Source: Arthrobacter celericrescens
GTDB taxonomy: Bacteria > Actinomycetota > Actinomycetes > Actinomycetales > Micrococcaceae
Direction: 5' to 3'
Length of the DNA: 64,000 nt
Assembly: GCF_003614925.1 (NCBI RefSeq)
Contig: NZ_QYLP01000033.1
Coordinates: forward strand, 1 to 64,000
A program made the position numbers and the translations under genes. Position 1 is the stretch's first letter. The number at the start of each line of letters is the position of its first letter. Positions 7,128-15,453 of this stretch are shown here, piece by piece. Below the pieces are notes generated by a model that was not told the origin of the DNA, searched no databases, and was given only the letters and a program-made list of their open reading frames with translations.

Positions 7128-8405
7128 ATGAAAACTCGCAAGTACCTCCTTCCGGCCGCTGTTGCCGGCGTGCTAGCCATGTCCCTCTCCGCTTGCGGCG
7201 GGGGTGGCGGGGGTGGAACCCAGACCGGCGGCGGCGACGCAGCTGCCAACCTGGAAGGCCGCGGCCCGATCACCTACGTCACGGGCAAGGACAACGCAGC
7301 CGTCCAGCAGCCCACGGTCGATCGCTGGAACGCCGCCCACCCGGACCAGAAGGTCACGCTGAAGGAACAGACGGACAAGGCCGATCAGCAGCACGACGAC
7401 CTCGTCCAGCATTTCCAGGCCAAGCAGTCCGACTACGACCTCGTGACCGTGGACGTCGTGTGGACAGCGGAGTTTGCCGCGAAGGGCTGGCTCCAGCCGC
7501 TCAAGGACAAGCTCGCCGTTGACACGTCGGCGCTCCTGCCCTCCACCGTGAAGGCCGCCACCTACAACAACACCCTGTTCGCCGTGCCGGTCCACTCCGA
7601 CGGCGGCATGCTGTACTACCGCAAGGACCTCGTTCCCACCCCGCCCAAGACCTGGGACGAAATGATGTCCATGTGCTCCATCGCCAAGGCGAACAAGATC
7701 GGTTGCTACGCCGGCCAGTACCAGAAGTACGAGGGCCTCACGGTGAACGCGGCCGAGGCCATCAACACCTTCGGCGGCAAGATCGTGGATGACGCCGGCA
7801 AGGCCACGGTGAACTCGGCCGAGGCCAAGGAAGGCCTGGGCAAGCTGGTTGAGGCTTACAAGAACGGCAACATCCCGGCCGAAAGCATCACCTTCCAGGA
7901 GGAACAGGGCCGTGGGGCATTCGAAGAAGGCAAGCTCCTCTTCCACCGCAACTGGCCGTACGTGTACAACCTGGCCAAGACCGACGGCGCTTCGAAGGTG
8001 AAGGAAACCTTCGCCGTTGCACCGCTCCCGGGCAAGGACGGTCCCGGCGCTTCCTCGCTCGGTGGCCACAGCGCGGCCGTCAGCGTGTACTCCAAGTACA
8101 AGGCCACTGCCGTTGACTTCGCGAAGTTCCTCCTCGAAGACGAACAGCAGAAGTTCTTCGCCCTCCAGGGCTCCCTCGCGCCGGTGAAGGCCAGCATGTA
8201 CAAGGACGCCGCAATCGTCGCCAAGGCTCCCTACATGCCCACCCTGCTGACCTCCATCGAGAACGCCGTGCCGCGCCCGGTGACGCCGTTCTACCCGGGA
8301 GTCACCAAGGCGGTCCAGGACAACGCCTACGCAGCCCTGAAGGGTGAGAAGTCCGTAGACCAAGCGCTGACGGACATGCAGGCCGCAATCGATTCCGCCA
8401 AGTAG
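7128..8405 (+). CDS. ABC transporter sugar-binding lipoprotein
   Basis: A 425-residue extracellular solute-binding protein (family 1, maltose/trehalose type). It has a lipoprotein signal with lipobox L-S-A-C at about residues 20-23, then a Gly-rich spacer. The mature part contains W-N-A-A-H-P-D, Y-D-L-V-T-V-D-V-V-W-T-A-E-F-A and L-Y-Y-R-K-D-L, typical of oligosaccharide binders. It captures the sugar outside the membrane and delivers it to the two permeases downstream. The adjacent GH13 enzyme suggests alpha-glucosides such as maltose, trehalose or isomaltose. Expression is probably controlled by the LacI operator in its promoter. Confidence 0.9.
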   Translation: MKTRKYLLPAAVAGVLAMSLSACGGGGGGGTQTGGGDAAANLEGRGPITYVTGKDNAAVQQPTVDRWNAAHPDQKVTLKEQTDKADQQHDDLVQHFQAKQSDYDLVTVDVVWTAEFAAKGWLQPLKDKLAVDTSALLPSTVKAATYNNTLFAVPVHSDGGMLYYRKDLVPTPPKTWDEMMSMCSIAKANKIGCYAGQYQKYEGLTVNAAEAINTFGGKIVDDAGKATVNSAEAKEGLGKLVEAYKNGNIPAESITFQEEQGRGAFEEGKLLFHRNWPYVYNLAKTDGASKVKETFAVAPLPGKDGPGASSLGGHSAAVSVYSKYKATAVDFAKFLLEDEQQKFFALQGSLAPVKASMYKDAAIVAKAPYMPTLLTSIENAVPRPVTPFYPGVTKAVQDNAYAALKGEKSVDQALTDMQAAIDSAK

Positions 8406-8417
8406 CGGTCCTTAGAC

Positions 8418-8454
8418 AGCCGGGGAACCGCCGTCAACCGGCGGTTCCCCGGCT
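8418..8454 (+). terminator. Intercistronic hairpin after the binding-protein gene
   Basis: Arms AGCCGGGGAACCGCC and GGCGGTTCCCCGGCT (15 bp) with a 7-nt loop. It has no long T-run, so it probably stabilises the upstream mRNA or partly attenuates transcription, giving more binding protein than permease, as is common in ABC importer operons. Confidence 0.8.
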
Positions 8455-8484
8455 TCCCCAAGGAAGGGGAGAACAGGAGTCATC

Positions 8485-9504
8485 ATGTCCACTGAGGCGC
8501 CCACGCCGACCAGTGCCAAGGAAACACTGGCCGGCACGCACCACATGCCAGGCAAGGAAAGCGCTGACCGCCGCCAGGTCACGCAGGGCCGCTGGGCCTA
8601 CACCCTGCTTACGCCCACTCTCGTCCTGCTCGGCGTAGTCATCCTCTACCCGATCATCAACGCCATCATCATGTCCTTCCAGAAGGACGCTGGCCTTGAC
8701 CCGGCCACCGGATTCTTCACCGAGGGCGGCTTCACTGGCCTGGACAACTACACCCACTGGCTGCTGCAGCAGTGTGGTTCCGGCCCCGCCCTAGGCCCGT
8801 GCCCGCCGGGCACCCTCGGTGCCCAGTTCTGGGATGCCATGGGCACCACGTTCTTCTTCACGATCGTCACCGTCGCGATGGAAACCGTGCTGGGCTTCTG
8901 GATGGCCGTGATCATGGCCCGCGCCTTCCGCGGCCGCGCGCTGGTCCGTGCCTCCGTGCTGGTGCCGTGGGCCATCCCCACCGCCGTCACCGCGAAGCTG
9001 TTCTTCTTCATGTTCGCCTTCGAAGGCATCGTGAATAAGATCTTCGGGACCCAGATCCTCTGGACCGGTTCGGAATGGCCGGCAAAATGGGCCATCATCA
9101 TCTCCGACGTCTGGAAGACCACTCCGTTCATGGCCCTGCTGATCCTGGCCGGCCTGCAGTTGATCCCGGACGAGGTCTACGAGGCTGCGAAGGTGGACGG
9201 CGCCTCGGCCTGGCAGCGCTTCACCCAGATCACACTTCCGCTGGTCAAGCCCGCCCTGATGGTCGCGATCCTGTTCCGCACCCTTGATGTGCTGCGCATG
9301 TACGACCTGCCCGCGATCATGACCGGCGGCGCGAACAACACCACCACGCTCTCGATCCTGGTGGTCCAACAGATCCGGCAAGGCCTGAACAACGCTTCGG
9401 CGCTGTCCACCATCACCTTCCTGGTGATCTTCCTCGTCGCGTTCATCTTCGTCCGCTTCCTCGGCGCCAACGCCGTGGACGCCGCAACAACCGGAAAGAA
9501 GTGA
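8485..9504 (+). CDS. ABC sugar permease, MalF type
   Basis: A 339-residue integral membrane protein with about six helices, starting at ATG after AGGAG. It carries the inner-membrane permease EAA loop: E-V-Y-E-A-A-K-V-D-G-A-S-A-W-Q-R-F-T-Q-I-T-L-P-L-V, the docking site for the ATPase. The N-terminal 35 residues are hydrophilic and cytoplasmic. It forms the channel with the next gene's product. No ATP-binding subunit is encoded nearby, so the importer presumably uses a shared MsiK-like ATPase encoded elsewhere. Confidence 0.9.
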   Translation: MSTEAPTPTSAKETLAGTHHMPGKESADRRQVTQGRWAYTLLTPTLVLLGVVILYPIINAIIMSFQKDAGLDPATGFFTEGGFTGLDNYTHWLLQQCGSGPALGPCPPGTLGAQFWDAMGTTFFFTIVTVAMETVLGFWMAVIMARAFRGRALVRASVLVPWAIPTAVTAKLFFFMFAFEGIVNKIFGTQILWTGSEWPAKWAIIISDVWKTTPFMALLILAGLQLIPDEVYEAAKVDGASAWQRFTQITLPLVKPALMVAILFRTLDVLRMYDLPAIMTGGANNTTTLSILVVQQIRQGLNNASALSTITFLVIFLVAFIFVRFLGANAVDAATTGKK

Positions 9505-9508
9505 CGAC

Positions 9509-10393
9509 ATGAGCACCGCAACCGCCACTGCTGCCCGGCACTCCGAAGCTCCCGCGCGCCGTCGGGCCTTCGACTGGGCCCCGGCCCGCACGTACGTCCA
9601 GGCCGTGATCATCCTCATTTGGTGCCTGGCGCCGTTCTACTGGATGGTCGTCACCGCCTTCCGCGACGTCGGTTATACCTTTGAGCCGACGCCGTTCTTC
9701 AACCACGTCACCTTCGACAACTTCGTCACGGTGTTCGACGAAGCGCGCGGCAACCACTTCGCCCGGAATCTGGTGAACAGCCTCCTGGTTGCCGGCATCA
9801 CCACCATCATTTCGCTCATTGTGGGTGTTTTCGCCGCCTACGCCTTGGCCCGGCTGAAGTTCAGCGGCAAGAGCCTGGTGCTCGGTTTCATTCTGGGTGC
9901 TTCGATGTTCCCCGGCGTTGCCCTCATCACCCCGCTGTTCCAGCTGTTCACGAACATCGGCTGGATGGGCACGTACCAGGCGCTGATCATCCCGAGCATC
10001 TCCTTCTCCCTGCCGTTGACCGTCTACACGCTGACCTCCTTCTTCCGCGAAATGCCGTGGGAGCTTGAAGAATCGGCGCGCATCGACGGCTGCACCCAGG
10101 GCCAGGCCTTCCGCAAGGTGATCCTGCCGCTCGCGGCTCCGGCCACCTTCACGACCGCGATCCTGACCTTCATCGGGGCCTGGAACGAATTCCTGATCGC
10201 CAGCCAGTTGTCGTCCGATGCGACCAAGACGGTAACTGTCGCCATCGCTGGATTCGCCGGCGCGCAGCCGCACCAGGAACCGTACACCGCCGTCATGGCC
10301 GCCGGAACCGTGGTGACCATTCCGCTGGTGATCCTGGTGCTGATTTTCCAGCGCAAGATCGTCGCGGGTCTGACCGCGGGCGCGGTCAAGTGA
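9509..10393 (+). CDS. ABC sugar permease, MalG type
   Basis: A 294-residue six-helix permease starting four bases after the MalF-type stop. EAA loop: E-L-E-E-S-A-R-I-D-G-C-T-Q-G-Q-A-F-R-K-V-I-L-P-L. N-terminal Arg-rich cytoplasmic segment, first helix about 31-51. Together with the preceding permease it forms the membrane channel of the alpha-glucoside importer. The last codons overlap the next small gene (GTGA). Confidence 0.9.
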   Translation: MSTATATAARHSEAPARRRAFDWAPARTYVQAVIILIWCLAPFYWMVVTAFRDVGYTFEPTPFFNHVTFDNFVTVFDEARGNHFARNLVNSLLVAGITTIISLIVGVFAAYALARLKFSGKSLVLGFILGASMFPGVALITPLFQLFTNIGWMGTYQALIIPSISFSLPLTVYTLTSFFREMPWELEESARIDGCTQGQAFRKVILPLAAPATFTTAILTFIGAWNEFLIASQLSSDATKTVTVAIAGFAGAQPHQEPYTAVMAAGTVVTIPLVILVLIFQRKIVAGLTAGAVK

Positions 10394-10686
10394 GCCGTAC
10401 AGGACGCTCCGGAACTCCCGACGGCGGCAGCCCCGCCGTCGGGAGCTCCGCCCGCAACGACATCCACGCACGCCGCAAGCGCCGTTCGGCCGAGGACCTG
10501 GACATCCTGATCGGTTTCCTTGGCTTCTGGACCCTGGTGCTGCTGGTCACCACGGTCTGGATGGAGCTCACGGCCCAGCCTGCACTCGGCTGGGCCCTGG
10601 GGCTTCTGGCCTCGGTCCTGGCGCTGTGGGGGCTTGTGCGGCTGCGTCGGCGGCTGCCCGCCCGGACCGGACGCCGGTTCGACTAG
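10390..10686 (+). CDS. Small two-helix membrane protein in the sugar operon
   Basis: A 98-residue protein starting at GTG in a GTGA overlap with the permease stop. Residues 1-38 are polar and basic, two hydrophobic segments lie at about 42-60 and 66-82, and the tail is Arg-rich. I do not recognise a family. Translational coupling suggests a role with, or at least co-expression with, the transporter. Small proteins of this kind often follow sugar permease genes in Arthrobacter-like genomes. Confidence 0.6.
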   Translation: MSRTGRSGTPDGGSPAVGSSARNDIHARRKRRSAEDLDILIGFLGFWTLVLLVTTVWMELTAQPALGWALGLLASVLALWGLVRLRRRLPARTGRRFD

Positions 10687-10720
10687 CGGAGCAGTAACAA
10701 AAGCGCGGAACCGGGGGACA

Positions 10721-10759
10721 CCTGCCGGAGGGCTAAACTGTATACCAGCCCTCGGCAGG
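10721..10759 (+). terminator. Hairpin between the transporter operon and lacI-type gene
   Basis: Arms CCTGCCG-AGGGCT and AGCCCT-CGGCAGG (13 paired bases, one bulged G) around a 12-nt loop. No T-run follows. It could terminate the transporter mRNA or attenuate readthrough into the regulator gene. Confidence 0.55.
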
Positions 10760-10797
10760 GACATCCCGCCTCCGTGCGGTCTCAGGAGAGGGTTTCA

Positions 10798-11850
10798 TTG
10801 GCGAAGACGAGCGAGCGGTCCCAGCGCGGAGGGCATGCCGGGGTAAGCATCGAAGACGTCGCCGCGGCGGCCGGAGTATCGACGGCCACGGTTTCCAGGG
10901 CCGTGCGGGGATTGCCCCGGGTCTCTGCAGCCACCAGGGAGAAAATCCTCAGGATCGCCGGGGAACTGGGCTACGTTGCCTCCTCGTCGGCATCCGGGCT
11001 GGCCACCGGACGGACCCGCACCGTCGGCGTCCTGGCCCCTTACGTTGACCGCTGGTTCTTCTTCAAGGCCATCGAAGGCGTGGACCGGGAACTGCACGCC
11101 AACGGCTACAACCTCTCACTCTTCAACCTCGGCGGGCAAAGCGGAAGCCGCGAACGCCTCTTCAGCAAGACCATGGTCTATAAGCAGATCGACGCCCTGC
11201 TGGTGCTCTGCATGTCCCTCACCCCGGATGAAGTGGACGACCTCCAGCGGATCGACATCCCCCTCGTGGTGGTCGGCGGGCCCGTGGAATCCTGCCCCAG
11301 CATCGGGATCAACGACTTCGCCGCCTCGGTGGAAGCCACCGAGCACCTGCTGGCGCTGGGACACCGCAGGATCGCGCTGCTCCACGGACAGGACGATTCC
11401 GACCTCAACTTCGCCGTTCCCCGCCTCCGCGTGGAAGGCTTCATGAAGGCCATGACGGATGCCGGGTTCACGCTGCCGCCCGAGTGGGACATCTACGGCA
11501 ACTTCACCGTCAGCAGCGGGCAGGCCGGCTTCGACGAACTCTGGTCCAAGCCAGGGCCGAAGCCGACCGCGCTGTTCTGTGCCTCCGACGAAATGGCCAT
11601 CGGCGCGATGCTGCAGGCCCGGCGGCGCGGCGTGCGCGTACCGGAAGACCTTTCGATCATCGGTATCGACAACCACGAATTCTCCGAAGCCATGGGGCTG
11701 ACCACGATCGCCCAGAGTCCCCTCGACCAGGGCCAGTTGGGCACCCGGATGCTTCTTGAGGAGCTTGGCGGGACGGCAGGATCCATCCGTTCGGTCACCG
11801 CCGAACACCACCTGATCGTCCGGGAAACGACGGCACCGCCCGCCGCCTGA
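10798..11850 (+). CDS. LacI-family transcriptional regulator of the sugar locus
   Basis: I start at TTG (10798) because AGGAGAG lies 7 bases upstream; a GTG eight codons earlier lacks such a site. The 350-residue product has an N-terminal helix-turn-helix (V-S-I-E-D-V-A-A-A-A-G-V-S-T-A-T-V-S-R-A-V) and the following hinge, then a periplasmic-binding-like sensor domain ending in I-G-I-D-N-H-E-F and an L-D-Q-type tail. It should repress the operon through the operator at 7021-7034 and release on sugar binding. Confidence 0.88.
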   Translation: MAKTSERSQRGGHAGVSIEDVAAAAGVSTATVSRAVRGLPRVSAATREKILRIAGELGYVASSSASGLATGRTRTVGVLAPYVDRWFFFKAIEGVDRELHANGYNLSLFNLGGQSGSRERLFSKTMVYKQIDALLVLCMSLTPDEVDDLQRIDIPLVVVGGPVESCPSIGINDFAASVEATEHLLALGHRRIALLHGQDDSDLNFAVPRLRVEGFMKAMTDAGFTLPPEWDIYGNFTVSSGQAGFDELWSKPGPKPTALFCASDEMAIGAMLQARRRGVRVPEDLSIIGIDNHEFSEAMGLTTIAQSPLDQGQLGTRMLLEELGGTAGSIRSVTAEHHLIVRETTAPPAA

Positions 11851-11852
11851 AG

Positions 11853-12719
11853 CTAGGACGCCCGGGCGAGCTGCCGGATCGGGATCCAGCGCGACGCCAG
11901 CCGCCGGTACGCCGCGGCCGCGCCGGTCATGTCGCCCTCGGCCAGGCACTCGATGCCCAGCCGCACATCCAGCGGCGACTCGTCCGGGTAGACCTTGTCC
12001 GCCACGGCGCCGTAGTCGAGCTCCACCATGGAGTCCACGTGGAACATCTCCAGCCACTCGGTCAGCTGCGTGAGGTCGTCCAGCATGTCCAGGTCCGGCG
12101 CCGCGAGGGCCAGGTTGGCCACCGCGAAGCGCGCCCGTTCCAGCGCCTCGGTCAGCGGCACCCACACCCGGACGGTGAGGATGCGGCCGTTGCCTTCGAC
12201 GACGTCCTTGCGGTCCTCCTCCTGGAACAGCGAGAACCAGCTGAACGGAATGCCCCACGTGGAGGCCCGGGTGTGCACGCGCTTGGAGTCGTTACGTGCG
12301 TTGATCCGGTCGATCCGGAGCTGGTGCTTCTCGCGCTGGTCCACCGGGATGAGCAGCTCCGCGAGGGAACCGTGGATGCCTTCCATCAACGCGTTCGCCG
12401 CGAGTCCCGCGCGGATCACCAGCTGGCTGGGGCAGTAAAGGAGGCGGCCGCCGTCGCCCTCTCCACCTTCGGCGGGGGCGCGCGTCACGCGGACCAGGTC
12501 CGTGTGGCCGGTGGGGAACGGATCGCCCCCGGGGCGCGTAACCCGGCCGAGGGAGGCCAGGAGTTCGGCGTGCTCGACGGCGGCCCGGGAACCGCCGCGG
12601 GTGCCGCCGGCTTCGAGTTGTTCGCGCTGCCGCTCGGGGAACGCCTCGAGCGGTTCGTAGATGCGCAGGGCAGAGGAGAACGGAAGCCCTGCCTGGCCGC
12701 GGTAGAAGTCTTCGCTCAT
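11853..12719 (-). CDS. Conserved actinobacterial protein of unknown function
   Basis: A 288-residue soluble protein with no signal or membrane segment. Motifs such as Y-E-P-L-E-A-F-P, L-L-Y-C-P-S-Q-L-V-I-R-A-G-L-A-A-N-A-L and G-I-P-F-S-W-F-S-L-F-E belong to a family I recognise as conserved in Micrococcales but without known function. The C-terminal third (D-M-L-D-D-L-T-Q-L-T-E-W-L-E-M-F-H) is helical and acidic. It is convergent with the LacI gene (2-bp gap), and GGGAGG precedes the ATG. The gene downstream on the same strand side is xth, 70 bp away. Confidence 0.7.
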   Translation of the reverse strand: MSEDFYRGQAGLPFSSALRIYEPLEAFPERQREQLEAGGTRGGSRAAVEHAELLASLGRVTRPGGDPFPTGHTDLVRVTRAPAEGGEGDGGRLLYCPSQLVIRAGLAANALMEGIHGSLAELLIPVDQREKHQLRIDRINARNDSKRVHTRASTWGIPFSWFSLFQEEDRKDVVEGNGRILTVRVWVPLTEALERARFAVANLALAAPDLDMLDDLTQLTEWLEMFHVDSMVELDYGAVADKVYPDESPLDVRLGIECLAEGDMTGAAAAYRRLASRWIPIRQLARAS

Positions 12720-12789
12720 TGCAGCCCCGCCTCCCTCACCTGTTGCCTGCCCCGTTCTTGGAAAGCCTGCCTACGCAAACCGGTCCGCG

Positions 12790-13596
12790 CTAGTCCGCGA
12801 GCTCCACGATCACCGGCGCGTGGTCCGATGCGCCCTTGCCCTTGCGTTCTTCGCGGTCGATCTGCGCGCCGGTGACGCGGGCCGCCAGCGCGGGCGAGGC
12901 CAGGACGAAGTCGATCCGCATGCCCTCCTTCTTGGGGAAGCGCAGCTGGGTGTAGTCCCAGTAGGTGTAGACGCCCGGGCCCGGAGTGTAGGGGCGGACG
13001 ACGTCGGTGAAGCCGGCGGCCTCGAAGGCGTGGAACGCGGCGCGCTCGGGCTCGCTGACGTGGGTCATGCGGTTTGCCAGGAAGAAGTCGATGTCCCAGA
13101 CGTCTTCGTCGGTGGGAGCGATGTTCCAGTCGCCCATGAGCGCGATCTGGCTTTCCGGGTTCCCGGTGACCCAGCCGGCGGCGTGGCCCTTCAGGGTGTC
13201 CAGCCACTTGAGCTTGTAGGGCATGTGCTCGTCATCGAGGGAACGGCCGTTGGGCACGTACAGGCTCCACACCCGCACGCCGTTGCAGGTGGCGGCGATG
13301 GCGCGCGCTTCCTGGACCGGATCCTTGCCGGCCTTGCCGAAGACGGGCTGGTCGAGGAAGGTGCGTTCGACGTCGTCGAGCCCCACGCGGGAAGCGATCG
13401 CCACGCCGTTCCACTGACTCAGCCCGAAGTGCGCCACCTCGTAGCCCATGCGTTCGAAGAGCTCCCACGGAAAGTTGTCGTCCTTGCACTTCGTTTCCTG
13501 GATGGCCAGGACGTCGCAGTCGCTGCGCTGCAGCCAGGCCTCCACACGGTCGGCGCGGGCACGGAGGGAGTTCACGTTCCAGGTAGCAATCTTCAC
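12790..13596 (-). CDS. xth: Exodeoxyribonuclease III (AP endonuclease)
   Basis: A 268-residue EEP-fold nuclease of base-excision repair that cleaves at abasic sites and degrades 3' ends. I start at the GTG of V-K-I-A-T-W-N-V-N because family members begin M-K-I-A-T-W-N-V-N-S. Catalytic landmarks are N7, A-I-Q-E-T-K (Glu of the metal site), L-M-G-D-W-N-I-A-P (Asp/Asn) and the terminal S-D-H-A-P-V-I (Asp-His pair). Length is normal. Divergent from the old yellow enzyme gene; the two share a roughly 80-bp promoter region. Confidence 0.93.
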   Translation of the reverse strand: MKIATWNVNSLRARADRVEAWLQRSDCDVLAIQETKCKDDNFPWELFERMGYEVAHFGLSQWNGVAIASRVGLDDVERTFLDQPVFGKAGKDPVQEARAIAATCNGVRVWSLYVPNGRSLDDEHMPYKLKWLDTLKGHAAGWVTGNPESQIALMGDWNIAPTDEDVWDIDFFLANRMTHVSEPERAAFHAFEAAGFTDVVRPYTPGPGVYTYWDYTQLRFPKKEGMRIDFVLASPALAARVTGAQIDREERKGKGASDHAPVIVELAD

Positions 13597-13679
13597 AGGC
13601 ACTAACTTACCGAACTTGGCAGGACGGGTCTGCGGAACTGTCCGGAATACCCCGCCCGGATCCCTCGTTGCCCACCGAC

Positions 13680-14816
13680 GTGAGCACACTTTTCTCCGAA
13701 ACCGTCCTTTCCGCCCCGTCCGGCCAGCTCGCGCTGCGCAACCGGACCTTCCTCGCCCCGATGTGCATGTACTCGGTCGACGCACGCGACGGCGTCCCCA
13801 CCCCCTGGCACCTCGTCCATCTCGGGGCGCGGGCGGCAGGCGGGTTCGGCATGGTGATCGCCGAGGCCACCGCCGTCGTGCCGGAAGGCCGCATTTCTCC
13901 CGAAGACCTGGGCCTCTGGAACGACGAGCAGGTGGCCGCCTTCAAGCCCATCACCGACTTCATCAGGAGCCAAGGCGCCGCCGCCGGCGTCCAGCTGGCG
14001 CACGCCGGCGCCAAGGCGTCCACCTACGGCAACGTGCCGCGTTTCGTTTCGCAGGGGCTCACCGGTTCCGTTCCAGCCGGCGACGGCGGTTGGGTCACCG
14101 TGGCGCCCTCGGCCACCTCGATCCACCGGCTGGCCGAGCCGCGCGAGCTGTCCGCGGACGAGATCGCGGAATCCGTCGAGGCGTGGGCGGCCGCCGCCCG
14201 GCGGGCCGACGAGGCGGGCTTCGACTTCATCCAGATCCACGCCGCCCATGGCTACCTGATCCATCAGTTCCTGTCACCGCTGACCAACACGCGGACGGAT
14301 GCGTACGGCGGTTCGTACGAGGGCCGCACCCGGTACTTGCGGGAAGTGGTCGCAGGCGTGCGTGCTGCGTGGCCGGCGGAGAAGCCGTTGGGCGTGCGCT
14401 TCTCCGGGTCCGACTGGGTGGACGGCGGCTGGACCATCGAGGAGACCGCGCGGCTGTCCGTGGAACTCCGCTCTCAGGGTGTCACCGTGTTTGACCTGTC
14501 CAGCGGCGGGATCGGCGCCTACCGCGGGCCGGTGGGTCCGGGCTACCAGATCGCCCTGGCAGACTCCGTCAAGAAGGCGCTCGCCGCCGATGCGGCCGCC
14601 CGGGGCGTGGAGAATGATGCGTTCGTGACCGCCGTCGGGATGATCACCACGGCCCAGCAGGCGGAACAGGTGCTGGTGAACGGCCAGGCCGACGGGGTCT
14701 CGATCGCCCGCGCCGCCCTGCGCGAACCGAACTGGGCAGCGCTGGCAGCCCGCGAACTCGGCGAGGCCGTGGAGAAGACCCCGTCCGCGCCGCAATACTG
14801 GCGCGCGCACTGGTGA
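13680..14816 (+). CDS. NADH:flavin oxidoreductase, old yellow enzyme (YqjM class)
   Basis: An FMN TIM-barrel ene-reductase of about 378 residues. I prefer GTG 13680 (M-S-T-L-F-S-E); a TTG four codons earlier is also possible and neither has a clear ribosome site. Motifs: N-R-T-F-L-A-P-M-C-M-Y-S (the Cys near FMN is typical of YqjM), G-V-Q-L-A-H-A-G-A-K-A-S, and the substrate-binding pair in Q-I-H-A-A-H-G-Y-L-I-H-Q-F. It reduces activated C=C bonds using NAD(P)H. Its role in the cell, often detoxification of electrophiles, is inferred. Confidence 0.88.
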   Translation: MSTLFSETVLSAPSGQLALRNRTFLAPMCMYSVDARDGVPTPWHLVHLGARAAGGFGMVIAEATAVVPEGRISPEDLGLWNDEQVAAFKPITDFIRSQGAAAGVQLAHAGAKASTYGNVPRFVSQGLTGSVPAGDGGWVTVAPSATSIHRLAEPRELSADEIAESVEAWAAAARRADEAGFDFIQIHAAHGYLIHQFLSPLTNTRTDAYGGSYEGRTRYLREVVAGVRAAWPAEKPLGVRFSGSDWVDGGWTIEETARLSVELRSQGVTVFDLSSGGIGAYRGPVGPGYQIALADSVKKALAADAAARGVENDAFVTAVGMITTAQQAEQVLVNGQADGVSIARAALREPNWAALAARELGEAVEKTPSAPQYWRAHW

Positions 14817-14832
14817 TGCCCACCCGGAACCC

Positions 14833-15453
14833 CTACCGCGTCCCCTCGCGCCGCAGCGCCTTCGCGATGGCTGCCGCGCGGGAGTCCACGCCGAGCTTGG
14901 CGTAGATGTGGGCCAGGTGCGACTTCACCGTGGCTTCGGAGATGAACAGCTTGCGGCCGAGCTCTTTGTTGGAGAGGCCCTCGGTGAGCAGGGTCAGGAG
15001 CTCGGCCTCGCGGGGCGTGAGGGCTTCGTCCGGGTTGCGCATCTGCTGGAACAGCCGGCTGGCCACCGGGGCGCTCATGTGGCTTTGCCCGCGGGAGGCG
15101 CCTCGCACGGCGGCGAAAATCTCGTCCGGCGCGGCGTCCTTGAGCAGGTAGCCCATGGCCCCGGCGTCGACGGCGCGCACGATATCGGCGTCCGAGTCGT
15201 AGGTGGTGAACACGAGCACGGCCTGCGTGGGCCGGGCGGCGCGGATCCGGCGGATCGCCTCGATGCCGTCGATCCCCGGCCCCATCGACAGGTCCATGAG
15301 CACCACGTCCGGGCCGTGCTCCAGGGCAGCGGCTACCCCGTCCTCGCCGCTGGACGCCTCGGCCACCACCTCGACATCGGGCTGGGTGCTGAGCAGGGCC
15401 CGCAGGCCGCTGCGCACCACCAAGTGGTCGTCCACCAGGAGCACGGTGATCAC
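14833..15453 (-). CDS. NarL/LuxR-type response regulator (SenR-like)
   Basis: A 206-residue regulator with a receiver domain (D-D-H at 8-10, phospho-acceptor Asp54 in V-V-L-M-D-L-S-M, Thr and Lys of the switch in V-F-T-T-Y and Y-L-L-K-D-A-A-P) and a C-terminal LuxR helix-turn-helix (L-T-P-R-E-A-E-L-L-T-L-L, then E-A-T-V-K-S-H-L-A-H-I-Y). It overlaps the kinase gene upstream by 4 bp. With the divergent HbpS-like gene the arrangement resembles the Streptomyces HbpS-SenS-SenR redox-sensing system. Confidence 0.9.
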   Translation of the reverse strand: MITVLLVDDHLVVRSGLRALLSTQPDVEVVAEASSGEDGVAAALEHGPDVVLMDLSMGPGIDGIEAIRRIRAARPTQAVLVFTTYDSDADIVRAVDAGAMGYLLKDAAPDEIFAAVRGASRGQSHMSAPVASRLFQQMRNPDEALTPREAELLTLLTEGLSNKELGRKLFISEATVKSHLAHIYAKLGVDSRAAAIAKALRREGTR

